Shown here piece after piece: positions 8,447-16,654 of a stretch of DNA of 46,782 nucleotides. The stretch is taken from assembly GCA_030540085.1 (NCBI GenBank), contig JAUNWY010000004.1, positions 1-46,782 on the forward strand. The letters run 5' to 3'. Origin of the DNA: Eggerthella sp. GTDB lineage: Bacteria > Actinomycetota > Coriobacteriia > Coriobacteriales > Eggerthellaceae. Every line of letters begins with the position of its first letter. The first letter of the stretch is position 1. A program made the translations under genes and the position numbers. The notes under the pieces were generated by a model. It was not told the origin of the DNA and searched no databases. It saw only the letters and a program-made list of their open reading frames with translations.

Positions 8447-9700
8447 TTACTTCACCTCGCATTCAATGAGCAGATCCTGACCGAGCTGAGTCACCTTCGG
8501 GCTAGACAGCTCGATGGCGTACTTGGGAGCCTCGACGCCAAAGCCCCCTACCGGGCTCGGCGCTGCTGCTCCACCGAAGATCTTCGGGGCAACGTATGCC
8601 TGCACGCAAGAAACCACTTCATAGGCCAAAACCGACCAATTGACTTCTGCGCCACCTTCGACAATCACGCTATCGATACCAAGCTCTCCGAGCTTTTCCA
8701 TCAGGATCTCGATGTCCACATGACCCGCCGCCTCGGGGACCACAATGACGTCGCACTCCCGCTCACGATACGGCAAGTGCTTTTCCAGATCGCGTTCGCA
8801 GGTTGCTATGTACGTGGGGATCTCCGCAGCCGTCCTCACCACCTGAGAATCGAGTGGCGTACGCAGGTGTGTGTCACAAATGATGCGAATAGGGTTCGAG
8901 CAACGGGGCTTAAAGGTGCCGAATCCACGCAGAGTAGAGTCGGCGCAACCCTCCAGATCGGCCTCAAAAGCAGCCTCGTCTTCCGCCATTTCCCTTTCAA
9001 GCAGATCCTCAAAATCGGACTCATCAACCACTTGCAATTCTTCTACGTCGGAAGATCCAAAGCTGTCCAATCGGCAGGTAAGCAACGGATCGTCTTTGAT
9101 GACGGTGTTGACGCCCACCATGATAGCGGCATAACGTTGACGATCGGTATGAACGCGCTTGCGAGCCTCCTCGCCCGTAATCCACTTCGATTTGCCACTC
9201 CTTGTGGCGATCTTGCCATCGAGCGTCATCGCGTACTTCAGGATGACATAGGGTTTTCCCGTTTCGATGTAATGGAAAAACGCTCGGTTGATTTCTTGGC
9301 ATTCCTCAACCAAGACACCCTGGACAACTTCGATACCCGCCGCCTCAAGCTGAGCAACGCCGCCGCCATCGACTTTAGGGTTGGGATCGGGAGCGCCCAT
9401 AACCACTCGGGCAATGCCCGCCTCAATCAGCGCCTCGGTACACGGGGGCGTTTTGCCGGTATGGCAGCAAGGCTCAAGCGTTACGTAGATGGTTGCGCCT
9501 TCGGTGGCTTCGCCTCGTTGGCGACAATCGGCAAGAGCCTGGCGCTCCGCATGGAGTTCGCCGAAAGCGGGATGCCAACCTTCGCCGATAATTCGACCAT
9601 CACGCACCACAACCGCTCCAACAAGAGGATTGGGATTGACCCATCCGGCACCGCGCATAGCAAGCTCCAAAGCTCGCTGCATATACTCTTCATCAGTCAA
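8447..9700 (-). CDS. ribD: Riboflavin deaminase/reductase (bifunctional), TTG start
   Basis: 417 residues from a TTG start. AAAGGAGGTG lies 7 nt before that TTG, and the family N-terminus ('TDEEYMQRAL') begins there; an upstream in-frame ATG at 9799 falls inside the attenuator and is rejected. The deaminase zinc site is intact: His50/Glu52 in 'HAE', Cys78 and Cys87 in 'PCCHTGKTPPC'. The reductase half has 'LKYAMTLDGKIA' and 'IMVGVNTVIKDDPLLT'. Odd feature: residues about 212-266 form a very acidic insertion (many Asp/Glu) inside the reductase domain, between 'LLTCR' and the conserved 'PIRIICDTHLRTP' strand. First gene of the operon, controlled by the upstream FMN riboswitch. Confidence 0.95.
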   Translation of the reverse strand: MTDEEYMQRALELAMRGAGWVNPNPLVGAVVVRDGRIIGEGWHPAFGELHAERQALADCRQRGEATEGATIYVTLEPCCHTGKTPPCTEALIEAGIARVVMGAPDPNPKVDGGGVAQLEAAGIEVVQGVLVEECQEINRAFFHYIETGKPYVILKYAMTLDGKIATRSGKSKWITGEEARKRVHTDRQRYAAIMVGVNTVIKDDPLLTCRLDSFGSSDVEELQVVDESDFEDLLEREMAEDEAAFEADLEGCADSTLRGFGTFKPRCSNPIRIICDTHLRTPLDSQVVRTAAEIPTYIATCERDLEKHLPYRERECDVIVVPEAAGHVDIEILMEKLGELGIDSVIVEGGAEVNWSVLAYEVVSCVQAYVAPKIFGGAAAPSPVGGFGVEAPKYAIELSSPKVTQLGQDLLIECEVK

Positions 9701-9781
9701 GGAACTGCACCTCCTTTCATATTCGTTGTCGCGAATACCATCTTGAGTGGGTAAGCGACGAACGGAGATGCGTCCTGTATG

Positions 9782-9815
9782 AAAAAAGCCCTGGAACATA
9801 GCATTCCAGGGCTTT
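9782..9815 (-). terminator. Attenuator terminator of the FMN riboswitch
   Basis: A perfect 12-bp stem (9785-9796 with 9804-9815), 7-nt loop, then TTTTTT on the minus strand. It lies between the aptamer and the ribD ribosome site, as expected for riboswitch control by premature termination. Confidence 0.88.
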
Positions 9816-9860
9816 CACATGACAAACAAGCGCGGCAAAATAGCCGATCCGATTCATCGT

Positions 9861-10005
9861 CTTCTTCCATCCGGACTGTAACCGTTGGCTCTGGATTTTC
9901 ACCAGATCAGCCTTGCTTGCACAAGGGTCGCGGGCTTTGCAATTGCTTCTTTGTAGAAGCTTTCACGTTACCGCCAGTGAGGAGTTTCGCCTCGCCCTGA
10001 AGACC
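9861..10005 (-). ncRNA. FMN riboswitch (RFN element) upstream of ribD
   Basis: On the minus strand the hallmark segments appear in order: 'TCTTCAGGGC' opening the P1 helix, 'GGCGAAACTCC', 'CACTGGCGGTAA', a variable arm, 'GATCTGGTG', 'AATCCAGAGCC' and the closing 'GTCCGGATGGAAGAAGA'. The element binds FMN. With the attenuator about 45 nt downstream it should shut off ribD-ribE-ribBA-ribH when FMN is plentiful. Confidence 0.95.
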
Positions 10006-10025
10006 GTATTCATTTTCCATTGGTT

Positions 10026-10053
10026 ACTATAGCGCACTACAGTGCCCCGTCAA
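10026..10053 (-). promoter_or_regulatory. Promoter of the riboflavin operon
   Basis: Minus strand TTGACG (10048-10053), 16-nt spacer, TATAGT (10026-10031), placing initiation a few bases before the riboswitch. The -35 box directly abuts the T-run of the por operon terminator. Confidence 0.75.
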
Positions 10054-10054
10054 G

Positions 10055-10087
10055 AAAAAAGCCGCGAGATAGTGCATCTCGCGGCTT
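10055..10087 (-). terminator. Intrinsic terminator of the por operon
   Basis: A 12-bp perfect stem (10059-10070 with 10076-10087), 5-nt loop and six T on the minus strand, 46 nt beyond the porB stop. Confidence 0.9.
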
Positions 10088-10133
10088 GGTTAGACAACCT
10101 TACTTGGGGATTAGCTTAGCCCAAGCACTGCGC

Positions 10134-11078
10134 CTACAGATCCTTGGAGCCTTCTACGCGACCCTCAAGGTATGCCCAGAAATCATCAACGTCTTGCTGG
10201 ATTTCTTCCAACAGGGCTTCGTTGCCAGGCTTGAAGAGGTGCTTGAAACGGCCCTGAGGCTTCAGGAAGTCCTTTACAGGAATAAGGTTCTTGTCGCGAA
10301 CCGGGGTGAGCTTCCACTTGCCGTTTTCAACCTCGAACAAAGGCCAGAACTTGGAGTTTACCGCCATGCGGCAGATTTCTGCAGTCATGCTGGAATCGAT
10401 ACGCCAGCCGCGGGGGCAAGGAGCCATAACGTTCAGGAAAGCAGGACCGTCAACGGCAATTGCCTTTTCCGCCTTGCTTACCAGGTCGCGCCAATTGCCT
10501 ACGGTAGCCTGAGCAACATAGGGAACACCGTGAGCTGCCATGATGGAGGTAAGATCCTTGCGCTTCTGGGGCTTGCCCTGCTGCTCCTTACCAACCTCAG
10601 ACGTAGTTGCCCATGCGCCCTTAGGAGTTGCAGAAGAACGCTGGATGCCCGTGTTCATGTATGCGCCGTTGTCGTAGCAGACATACACGATATCGTGACC
10701 GCGCTCCATAGCGCCGGACAGAGACTGCAGACCGATGTCGTAGGTGCCACCGTCGCCGCCGAAGGCAACGAACTTGATCTTCTTGTCTGCAGGGATCTTG
10801 CCTGCACGCTGAAGGCCCTTGTAAGCCGCCTCTACGCCAGAGATAGTTGCGCCCGCATTTGCGAATGCATTGTGAATGAACGGAACGTTCCACGCGTTGT
10901 CCGGATAGATGGAAGTGGATACTTCCAGGCAGCCCGTTGCCGAGCAGCACACAACGTCGTAGTCGTTGCGGCCCATGAGGACCTGGCGCACTGCCATAGA
11001 TGCGCCGCAACCGCCACACAGGCGATGGCCAGGAGCCAAATCGTCGGGGCGGGCAGAAAGTTGCTTGATGTTTGCCAT
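10134..11078 (-). CDS. porB: Pyruvate (2-oxoacid):ferredoxin oxidoreductase, beta subunit
   Basis: 314 residues from the ATG at 11078, which has AAGGGG upstream; the longer frame to 11150 runs into porA. It carries the thiamine-diphosphate site: 'GHRLCGGCGASM' with cluster cysteines, 'GDGGTYDIGLQ', 'NTGIQRSSATPKGAW' and 'CPRGW'. With the alpha, gamma and delta chains it splits pyruvate to acetyl-CoA and CO2 and reduces ferredoxin. Last gene of porC-porD-porA-porB. The 'NTGIQRSSATP' motif is typical of pyruvate enzymes, but other 2-oxoacids cannot be excluded. Confidence 0.95.
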   Translation of the reverse strand: MANIKQLSARPDDLAPGHRLCGGCGASMAVRQVLMGRNDYDVVCCSATGCLEVSTSIYPDNAWNVPFIHNAFANAGATISGVEAAYKGLQRAGKIPADKKIKFVAFGGDGGTYDIGLQSLSGAMERGHDIVYVCYDNGAYMNTGIQRSSATPKGAWATTSEVGKEQQGKPQKRKDLTSIMAAHGVPYVAQATVGNWRDLVSKAEKAIAVDGPAFLNVMAPCPRGWRIDSSMTAEICRMAVNSKFWPLFEVENGKWKLTPVRDKNLIPVKDFLKPQGRFKHLFKPGNEALLEEIQQDVDDFWAYLEGRVEGSKDL

Positions 11079-11088
11079 TGGATGCCCC

Positions 11089-12276
11089 TTACTCTTCGAT
11101 GCCGAGATACTTGATGGAACCGTCGCCCTCGCCTGCAGCGCGCGCCTCAAGATCAGAGAACACAGTGTTCATCTGCTCGAGGGTGATGTCTGCGCCGCCG
11201 AGGCCCACAACGTAATCGTTGACAAGAGCGTCAACCCCATTTGCATGGAAGGCAGAGCGGACCTCGAGCGCCAAAGGAGCATGCGGGGAACCGAAGGAAT
11301 CGGAACGATCCAGAACAGCCACGGCCTTAGCGTTTTTGCAGGCTTCAGCAATCTGCTTTGCAGGGAACGGACGGAAGATGCGAGGACGAACAACGCCGAC
11401 CTTTTTGCCCTGCTCGCGCAGCTTACGAGCCTGGAAACGAGCATTGCCTGCGCAAGAGCCCAAAACAACGATGATGTAATCAGCGTCTTCGGTACCCCAT
11501 GCATCAACCAGCTCGAACGGACGACCCGTGATTTCAGCCCATTCCTTGCCATGGCGCTCAAAAGCTTCCATAGCGTTGTCGAGCGCGTGGCGCTCGGTGA
11601 GCTTGTACTTCATGTAGCCGTTGCCAAGCGTTGCGAACATGCCCTGGCCAACAGGGTTTTCAGTATCAAGAAGAGGGTACTTCGGCTCGTAAATGCCTAC
11701 AAAATCTTTTACTACCTGATCTTCTTCCATCACGCAGCAATCCATAGCGTGCGTGGTAACAAAGCCATCGAGAGTGGTGAGAACCGGAAGCAGAACATTG
11801 GGATCTTCGGCAACTTTGAACGCAATGATGGTGTTGTCGTAAGCCTCCTGGGCGGTTTCGGCAAACATCATGCCCCAACCGCAGTCACGAGCACTCATGA
11901 TGTCGGAATGATCACCGTGGATGTTAATAGGAGCGGAAAGCGCACGATTGGCATTTGCCATAACGATGGGGCAACGCATGCCGGACGCAATGTGCAGTTC
12001 CTCCCACATGTAGGCCAAGCCCTGGGAGCTTGTTGCGGTTGCAACACGCGCACCAGCAGCAGAAGCGCCAATGCATGCGGAAAGCGCGGAATGCTCGGAT
12101 TCGGTGGGAACGTATTCGGTGGTTACCTTTCCGTCGGCAACGAACTTTGCATAGCCTTCAACAATGGTGGTCTGAGGAGTAATGGGGTAAGCCGCCATAA
12201 CATCAGGATTAACCTGACGGAAGGCATCTGCCACCATCTGGTTGCCCGTAGCGGAGAACATCTTCTTTTCTGCCAT
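11089..12276 (-). CDS. porA: Pyruvate (2-oxoacid):ferredoxin oxidoreductase, alpha subunit
   Basis: 395 residues. The N-terminal pyrimidine-binding half has 'GNQMVADAFRQVNPDVMAAYPITPQTTIVEGYA' type features (Tyr-Pro-Ile-Thr-Pro), 'EYVPTESEHSALSAC' with the catalytic Glu, and 'ATSSQGLAYMWEELHIASGMR'. The C-terminal domain starts at about 255 ('DYIIVVLGSCAGNAR'). The start lies 2 nt after the porD stop. All four subunits are contiguous and appear intact. Confidence 0.96.
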   Translation of the reverse strand: MAEKKMFSATGNQMVADAFRQVNPDVMAAYPITPQTTIVEGYAKFVADGKVTTEYVPTESEHSALSACIGASAAGARVATATSSQGLAYMWEELHIASGMRCPIVMANANRALSAPINIHGDHSDIMSARDCGWGMMFAETAQEAYDNTIIAFKVAEDPNVLLPVLTTLDGFVTTHAMDCCVMEEDQVVKDFVGIYEPKYPLLDTENPVGQGMFATLGNGYMKYKLTERHALDNAMEAFERHGKEWAEITGRPFELVDAWGTEDADYIIVVLGSCAGNARFQARKLREQGKKVGVVRPRIFRPFPAKQIAEACKNAKAVAVLDRSDSFGSPHAPLALEVRSAFHANGVDALVNDYVVGLGGADITLEQMNTVFSDLEARAAGEGDGSIKYLGIEE

Positions 12277-12278
12277 GG

Positions 12279-12617
12279 TTACTCCCCCTTCGCTTCCTGC
12301 TCCTGGGCTTCAGCCTCGGAGATAAGCTCGAGCGCGCCAAACTTGCACTCCTGAACGCAAACGCCACAGCCCTTGCAATGGAACAGGTCGATGCCCGTCA
12401 TTGCGCCGTCTTTAACCTCAATGGAGGAATCGGGGCAGTAAGCCCAGCACAGCATACAATTGGAGCATTTCTCGGAATCCCAGATAGGACGATTGGAGCG
12501 CCAACCGCCGGTGTAGCAATTGGTTGACGTGCCGCCTTCGGGGCATACATAACCGGTCGGAAACTCTTCGGGCTTCCAATTATCGTAGTTGGAGCCATCA
12601 AACTGATACTTGGACAT
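12279..12617 (-). CDS. porD: Pyruvate (2-oxoacid):ferredoxin oxidoreductase, delta subunit (2[4Fe-4S])
   Basis: 112 residues with two ferredoxin-type cluster motifs: 'CSNCMLCWAYCP' and 'CKGCGVCVQECKFGA'. It passes electrons from the thiamine centre to ferredoxin. The N-terminal 60 residues match the PorD extension ('WKPEEFPTGYVCPEGG', 'GGWRSNRPIWD'). Its ATG overlaps the porC stop by one base (TAATG). Confidence 0.96.
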   Translation of the reverse strand: MSKYQFDGSNYDNWKPEEFPTGYVCPEGGTSTNCYTGGWRSNRPIWDSEKCSNCMLCWAYCPDSSIEVKDGAMTGIDLFHCKGCGVCVQECKFGALELISEAEAQEQEAKGE

Positions 12618-13189
12618 TACTCTTGCACCTCCTGATAAGCGCGCTCAACGGAGGCGAGGTTCGCGTCGATCATTTCCTGGGAGAACTTCTTGCCGAAGGT
12701 GATAACCAGGCGTTCCTTGACCTTTTCAACCGGGAAAAGACCCGTGATCTTAGCCAATGCGCCTACAATCGGGGTATTAGGCATGTCCTTCTTGATGGTT
12801 GCAAGCGCGATGCCCGAAGCATCAACTACAGCAACACGCATGCTTTCAGGAGCACCTACCGCTGCACGGGCTTCAGCAGCCGTCATTGTGGTGTTGAACA
12901 GGAGGATACCGTCTTCTGGCATACCCTCCATTACGTCCGTAGAAGCCAACAGGGTGTCATCCATGATGATAACGATGTCGGGATTCTGAATGTTGTTGTG
13001 AACCTCGATGGGATCACTGGATACACGCGTATACGCCTTCAGGGGTGCTCCCGTACGCTCCGGGCCATATTCGGGCATAGCCTGGATGTAGTTGCCCTGC
13101 AGCAGTGCCGTGTCCGCGACAAGCTTCGCCGCCGTAACCGCACCTTGACCAGCACGTGCATGCCAGCGGATTTCGGTCAACTGTGACAT
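12617..13189 (-). CDS. porC: Pyruvate (2-oxoacid):ferredoxin oxidoreductase, gamma subunit
   Basis: 190 residues from the ATG at 13189, preceded by AGGAGAGG; an upstream ATG at 13246 is in frame but without family-like sequence. Gamma-domain features are visible: 'IRWHARAGQGAVTAAKLVAD', 'MPEYGPERTGAPLKAYTRVS', 'DIVIIMDDTLL' and 'NTPIVGALAKITG'. First gene of the operon. The segment contacts CoA in the complex. Confidence 0.95.
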   Translation of the reverse strand: MSQLTEIRWHARAGQGAVTAAKLVADTALLQGNYIQAMPEYGPERTGAPLKAYTRVSSDPIEVHNNIQNPDIVIIMDDTLLASTDVMEGMPEDGILLFNTTMTAAEARAAVGAPESMRVAVVDASGIALATIKKDMPNTPIVGALAKITGLFPVEKVKERLVITFGKKFSQEMIDANLASVERAYQEVQE

Positions 13190-13525
13190 ACCTCTCCTCT
13201 CGCTTAAGGTTTGCTTTTTAGAAAGCTTCTTAATTGTAGCGAGCACACGTTTTCGCCCCTTAGGGGTTTCCGAACGTGTTAGATATAGGTCGGTAGACGG
13301 AATTCGGCAGTTGCCACTGGTTGGGTTGTCGGGGCGAACGGCAGGTAATCAAAAAACGCACCCTTTTAGTGGCTCGCAAAATATTCAGTATTCCTGTTGC
13401 CTAATCAAAAAAACGGACCAGACAAGACAAGCTCATCTGATCCGTTAATTCGCTCAAATGCAATTGAGGCAACCTCACGAGCCTCGCGTTGCTATGCAGC
13501 TCCGCACCCCATGGAGACCAAACAC
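13190..13525. other. Intergenic region upstream of por: hairpin leader and downstream terminator
   Basis: 336 nt. At 13245-13279 ACACGTT pairs with AACGTGT around an inner CCCC/GGGG helix (13256-13259 with 13263-13266); it lies 56 nt before porC and could be a leader structure. No convincing -35/-10 pair was found; TACAAT on the minus strand at 13233-13238 is a possible -10. The terminator of the membrane-protein gene lies at 13405-13447. Nothing else was recognised. Confidence 0.5.
13405..13447 (-). terminator. Intrinsic terminator of the large membrane-protein gene
   Basis: Minus strand ACGGATCAGA pairs with TCTGGTCCGT (one mismatch or G-T pair) and is followed by seven T. It lies about 80 nt past the stop codon. 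Confidence 0.8.
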
Positions 13526-15787
13526 CTACGTCCAGAACTCAACCATTTCGATAAGGTCTTGGTAGGCCCATGCGTATACATCGGAATACCAACCAGTTTC
13601 GGGTATAAAGCAAACCAAGGTGGCATACAGCAAACTCAGGAACACCAATACCCCTAAGACACGAAGGAAAAGGCGGTGCGCAAGTACTTTGGGAACCGCA
13701 GGACTTCCAACCTTCAGTTCAACATCGCGGCAATCGTTCTCTCTATCAGGAGCCAGGGCATCGTTCGCAATGAAGCAAAGCAAGATTGAGGGAATTAGCA
13801 TCAGGATGCTGTAGTCGGCGGTATAGCGCTGCAGAATGCCCGCCATCTGAGCATCAAGGCAAGCAACAATGAGTGCAGATGCCAGCATGGTCATCACGAC
13901 ACTGGCAACGGTATGGGTAGAACGTTCTCTAATACGATAGGAAAGTATCGGCTTAGCAAATGCCAGCACCCACAAAATAGGCAAGCATACTAAAATGCCG
14001 CCAAATGTTACTTCCTTGATGGTTTGACCCAAGTACGTAGTATCAAACGTGGTTGGCTGAAGCCAAGGGAACACGCCGGTAGTAGTTGGGGTCTGCAGGA
14101 AATATGCGAACAAAGCCGGCAGCAAACGGCCAGCGTTCATGCCGCGCTGTGTCATGTCGTTTACCGTAAGGTTGTAATTTGCTCCAAAATCGAAGAAAGA
14201 GCCAAAGCGCGCACGGTTATACATCATGATGCCAGCGGCAACAACAAAATAGGGCGCCAAAAGGCACGCAAATTCCTTTGAACCCTTCTTAGTGAACAGG
14301 TGCTTTTCAGTAATGAACTTGCGCCAAAACAGCGGGAACGCCAACAGCGAGAAAATAAGGAACTGAGGACGACACGCAACCACAAGGGCCATGCACAGAG
14401 AACCAGCGAGGTACCATCCTGCTGCTCTTTCCGTTGACCGCCCGTGAAGCCAAAAATACAAGCCCCATACCGTAAAAGCCAAGGCCATTGCAATTGGGAG
14501 CGAATAGAACGTTGGGAACTTCGCTAAATACAGCATGCCCGAACAAGCCACCAAGGGCATTTGCAGCAAGAGGAACAAGCCTAAGCTAACACGCTTAAAA
14601 TGATGTCTCGCAAAACGATCCATCAGAGCCGTTACGCCCAGTACGAACATAATGCAGGCAATTAAAACGCCAATTGCCGTTGGGAAACTAGACCCCGTAA
14701 GCAGGTAGAACGGCAAATAGAACAGCAGCACTGGCAACACGCCGAAATACACATAGTAATGGCCCTCGTAGTACGCCACATCGAACAGGTACGACTCACC
14801 TGTCTGCTTCTGGAGTTCATCGCGTGCACCCTTGTCATAGGGGTTGTCCATGTCTACCAGCCATTGGGGAGGCTCCACCTCCAAATACAGCTGGCCATCA
14901 GCCATAGCCTTCGCGAGCTCAGCATACTGCTGGGCATTATCTCCACCAACCTTATAGGTGTTTACAATGCTGTGGCCATCCCAGGAGCCCGAATTGTAAT
15001 TAGCCGTAGCAATACCAACCTGGTTTGATCCAAGTAAAAGGTACGCAGTAAGAACGAAAATCTCGCAAGCTGTTGCCAGGACGATGCATGCACGGGAAAA
15101 CCTCGGATGTTCCTTAACTCGGCAACGATAAATGCTCGAGCCAGGTCGAAACACATAAAGCAAAAGCAGAACCGCAAACGTCAGGAAATAGCGTAGACCA
15201 TTGAACTCAAATGGCTGACGCTCATTGATGACAACCGTATTGAGAACAACAGGGTACCGTGCATCATCGCTCACAATTTCGATACGCAAGTTCTGAATTG
15301 CGCCTGAGCTTTCAAGGAATAGATACTGACTTTGCTCGCTATACGTTGAAACGTCTATTTCGGGAACACCGAATGTATACTCGGTCGTCGAAAAATAGGT
15401 TTCATGAGCAGCGTCGGTAAAGCTGATTTTGACCTTAAGATTCTGAGCAGGCTGCGAATTATCAAAATCAAGATGAATGTTATTTACTACTTTGTTGAGA
15501 TCGTAAAAATCTACAGCAGTTTTCGACTCAGTAAACTTGTACTGCTCGCTGTGCCCTAAACCGAAATTCGAAGTTCCCGTATCGTTTGCATCAAGGCTAA
15601 TGCGATCAGCTAAATTGATCGGCTCATAGGTAGCCGATCGAAAATAGTTCATATTGAACAGAAAGATTTCGAGGAGCAACGCAACAATAGCAACCACGAA
15701 AATGCGGAATAACGCATGTTTAATTCGACCTCGATTGGCTTTGGCGAGGTCTATGCAATCTAATGCAATGTCTTCAATAGGTTTCAT
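13526..15787 (-). CDS. Large polytopic membrane protein, glycosyltransferase-C-like, function unknown
   Basis: 753 residues. A first membrane helix (about 27-45) is followed by a soluble, beta-rich outside domain (about 46-190), and then about ten or more membrane helices from about 195 onward, separated by an extracellular segment near 270-330 ('YAELAKAMADGQLYLEVEPPQW', 'YLFDVAYYEGHYYVYFG'). That last motif and the helix pattern resemble GT-C glycosyltransferases and oligosaccharide mannosyl-like enzymes, which use polyprenyl-linked sugars. I cannot identify the acidic catalytic motif with confidence. It is transcribed alone between adk and por, and a role in cell-envelope glycan assembly is inference. 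Confidence 0.65.
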   Translation of the reverse strand: MKPIEDIALDCIDLAKANRGRIKHALFRIFVVAIVALLLEIFLFNMNYFRSATYEPINLADRISLDANDTGTSNFGLGHSEQYKFTESKTAVDFYDLNKVVNNIHLDFDNSQPAQNLKVKISFTDAAHETYFSTTEYTFGVPEIDVSTYSEQSQYLFLESSGAIQNLRIEIVSDDARYPVVLNTVVINERQPFEFNGLRYFLTFAVLLLLYVFRPGSSIYRCRVKEHPRFSRACIVLATACEIFVLTAYLLLGSNQVGIATANYNSGSWDGHSIVNTYKVGGDNAQQYAELAKAMADGQLYLEVEPPQWLVDMDNPYDKGARDELQKQTGESYLFDVAYYEGHYYVYFGVLPVLLFYLPFYLLTGSSFPTAIGVLIACIMFVLGVTALMDRFARHHFKRVSLGLFLLLQMPLVACSGMLYLAKFPTFYSLPIAMALAFTVWGLYFWLHGRSTERAAGWYLAGSLCMALVVACRPQFLIFSLLAFPLFWRKFITEKHLFTKKGSKEFACLLAPYFVVAAGIMMYNRARFGSFFDFGANYNLTVNDMTQRGMNAGRLLPALFAYFLQTPTTTGVFPWLQPTTFDTTYLGQTIKEVTFGGILVCLPILWVLAFAKPILSYRIRERSTHTVASVVMTMLASALIVACLDAQMAGILQRYTADYSILMLIPSILLCFIANDALAPDRENDCRDVELKVGSPAVPKVLAHRLFLRVLGVLVFLSLLYATLVCFIPETGWYSDVYAWAYQDLIEMVEFWT

Positions 15788-15859
15788 AGCGAATCATTTT
15801 ACAAGATACACTTACGCCATATTGCCCACGCACTTTTCTTTCAGAAGAAGCACGAGGAT

Positions 15860-15890
15860 AAAAAATCCCCGCACCAAACGATGCAGGGAC
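15860..15890 (-). terminator. Intrinsic terminator of adk
   Basis: Minus strand TCCCTGCA ... TGCGGGGA stem with one mismatch, then TTTTTT. It lies about 17 nt past the adk stop. Confidence 0.78.
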
Positions 15891-15906
15891 ACATTAAGAC
15901 GCTTGC

Positions 15907-16533
15907 TTACAAGCCGAGCGTGGAAACGATTGCGTCGAATACTACCTGAGGATCGCGGTCGCCATCGATCTCCTTCAGGAGCTCGCAACCACGGTAGTAA
16001 TCGATGAGCGGAGCAGTGGAGCTCTCGTAAACATCAAGGCGGTTACGTACCGTAGCTTCATTATCGTCGTCGCGCTGGTACATTTCGCCATTGCACTTAG
16101 GGCAAGCAGCGTCAGCGTCGGAACCGATGTAACCGCAGTCGCGGCACATGCGACGAGAGGTAAGACGCTTGATGATAACTTCCTTGTCAACATCAACAAG
16201 AAGAGCAGCATCAAGAGGACGCTCGAGGGAAGAAAGCTCCGAATCAAGCGCAACGGCCTGAGTAGAGGTGCGGGGGAAGCCGTCAAGGATGAAGCCATTG
16301 GCGGTATCGGCATCCTGCAGACGCTCTTTTACGAGGCCAATTACAACTTCATCGGGCACAAGATCGCCAGCATCCATGTACTTCTTAGCCTCAAGACCAA
16401 GAGGAGTCTGGTTCTTAACGGCAGCGCGAAGCATGTCGCCAGTGGAGATGTGAGCAAAGCCATACTTCTCTACCAGCTTTGCAGCCTGAGTGCCCTTACC
16501 AGCGCCCGGTGCGCCCAGCAAAACGATATTCAT
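15907..16533 (-). CDS. adk: Adenylate kinase (zinc-lid type)
   Basis: 208 residues. It interconverts AMP, ADP and ATP. The P-loop 'GAPGAGKGT' is at 7-15 and 'DGFPRT' follows the CORE domain. The LID carries four cysteines ('CRDCGY' and 'CPKCNG') in the zinc-binding pattern of Gram-positive enzymes. In many actinobacteria adk lies in one operon with secY and map. Here a terminator and 119 nt separate it from secY, map is absent, and a membrane protein follows. A minus-strand TAAAAT at 16575-16580 could be its own -10 box. Confidence 0.97.
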   Translation of the reverse strand: MNIVLLGAPGAGKGTQAAKLVEKYGFAHISTGDMLRAAVKNQTPLGLEAKKYMDAGDLVPDEVVIGLVKERLQDADTANGFILDGFPRTSTQAVALDSELSSLERPLDAALLVDVDKEVIIKRLTSRRMCRDCGYIGSDADAACPKCNGEMYQRDDDNEATVRNRLDVYESSTAPLIDYYRGCELLKEIDGDRDPQVVFDAIVSTLGL

Positions 16534-16619
16534 GGAAATGTTCCTTTCGTAACACGATAGAAATCGATCAATCTATTTTAACAAATTGAAGCGCATTAAG
16601 AGCAAAGTGACATTGCTCA

Positions 16620-16654
16620 AATAAGAAAGGCGGCTAATTGCCGCCTTTCTTATT
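16620..16654 (-). terminator. Intrinsic terminator of rplO-secY
   Basis: A 15-bp perfect inverted repeat (16620-16634 with 16640-16654), 5-nt loop, rich in A/T at the outer end; its core GGCGGC/GCCGCC is followed by TTTCTTATTT on the minus strand. One arm reaches into the secY stop codon. Confidence 0.82.
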
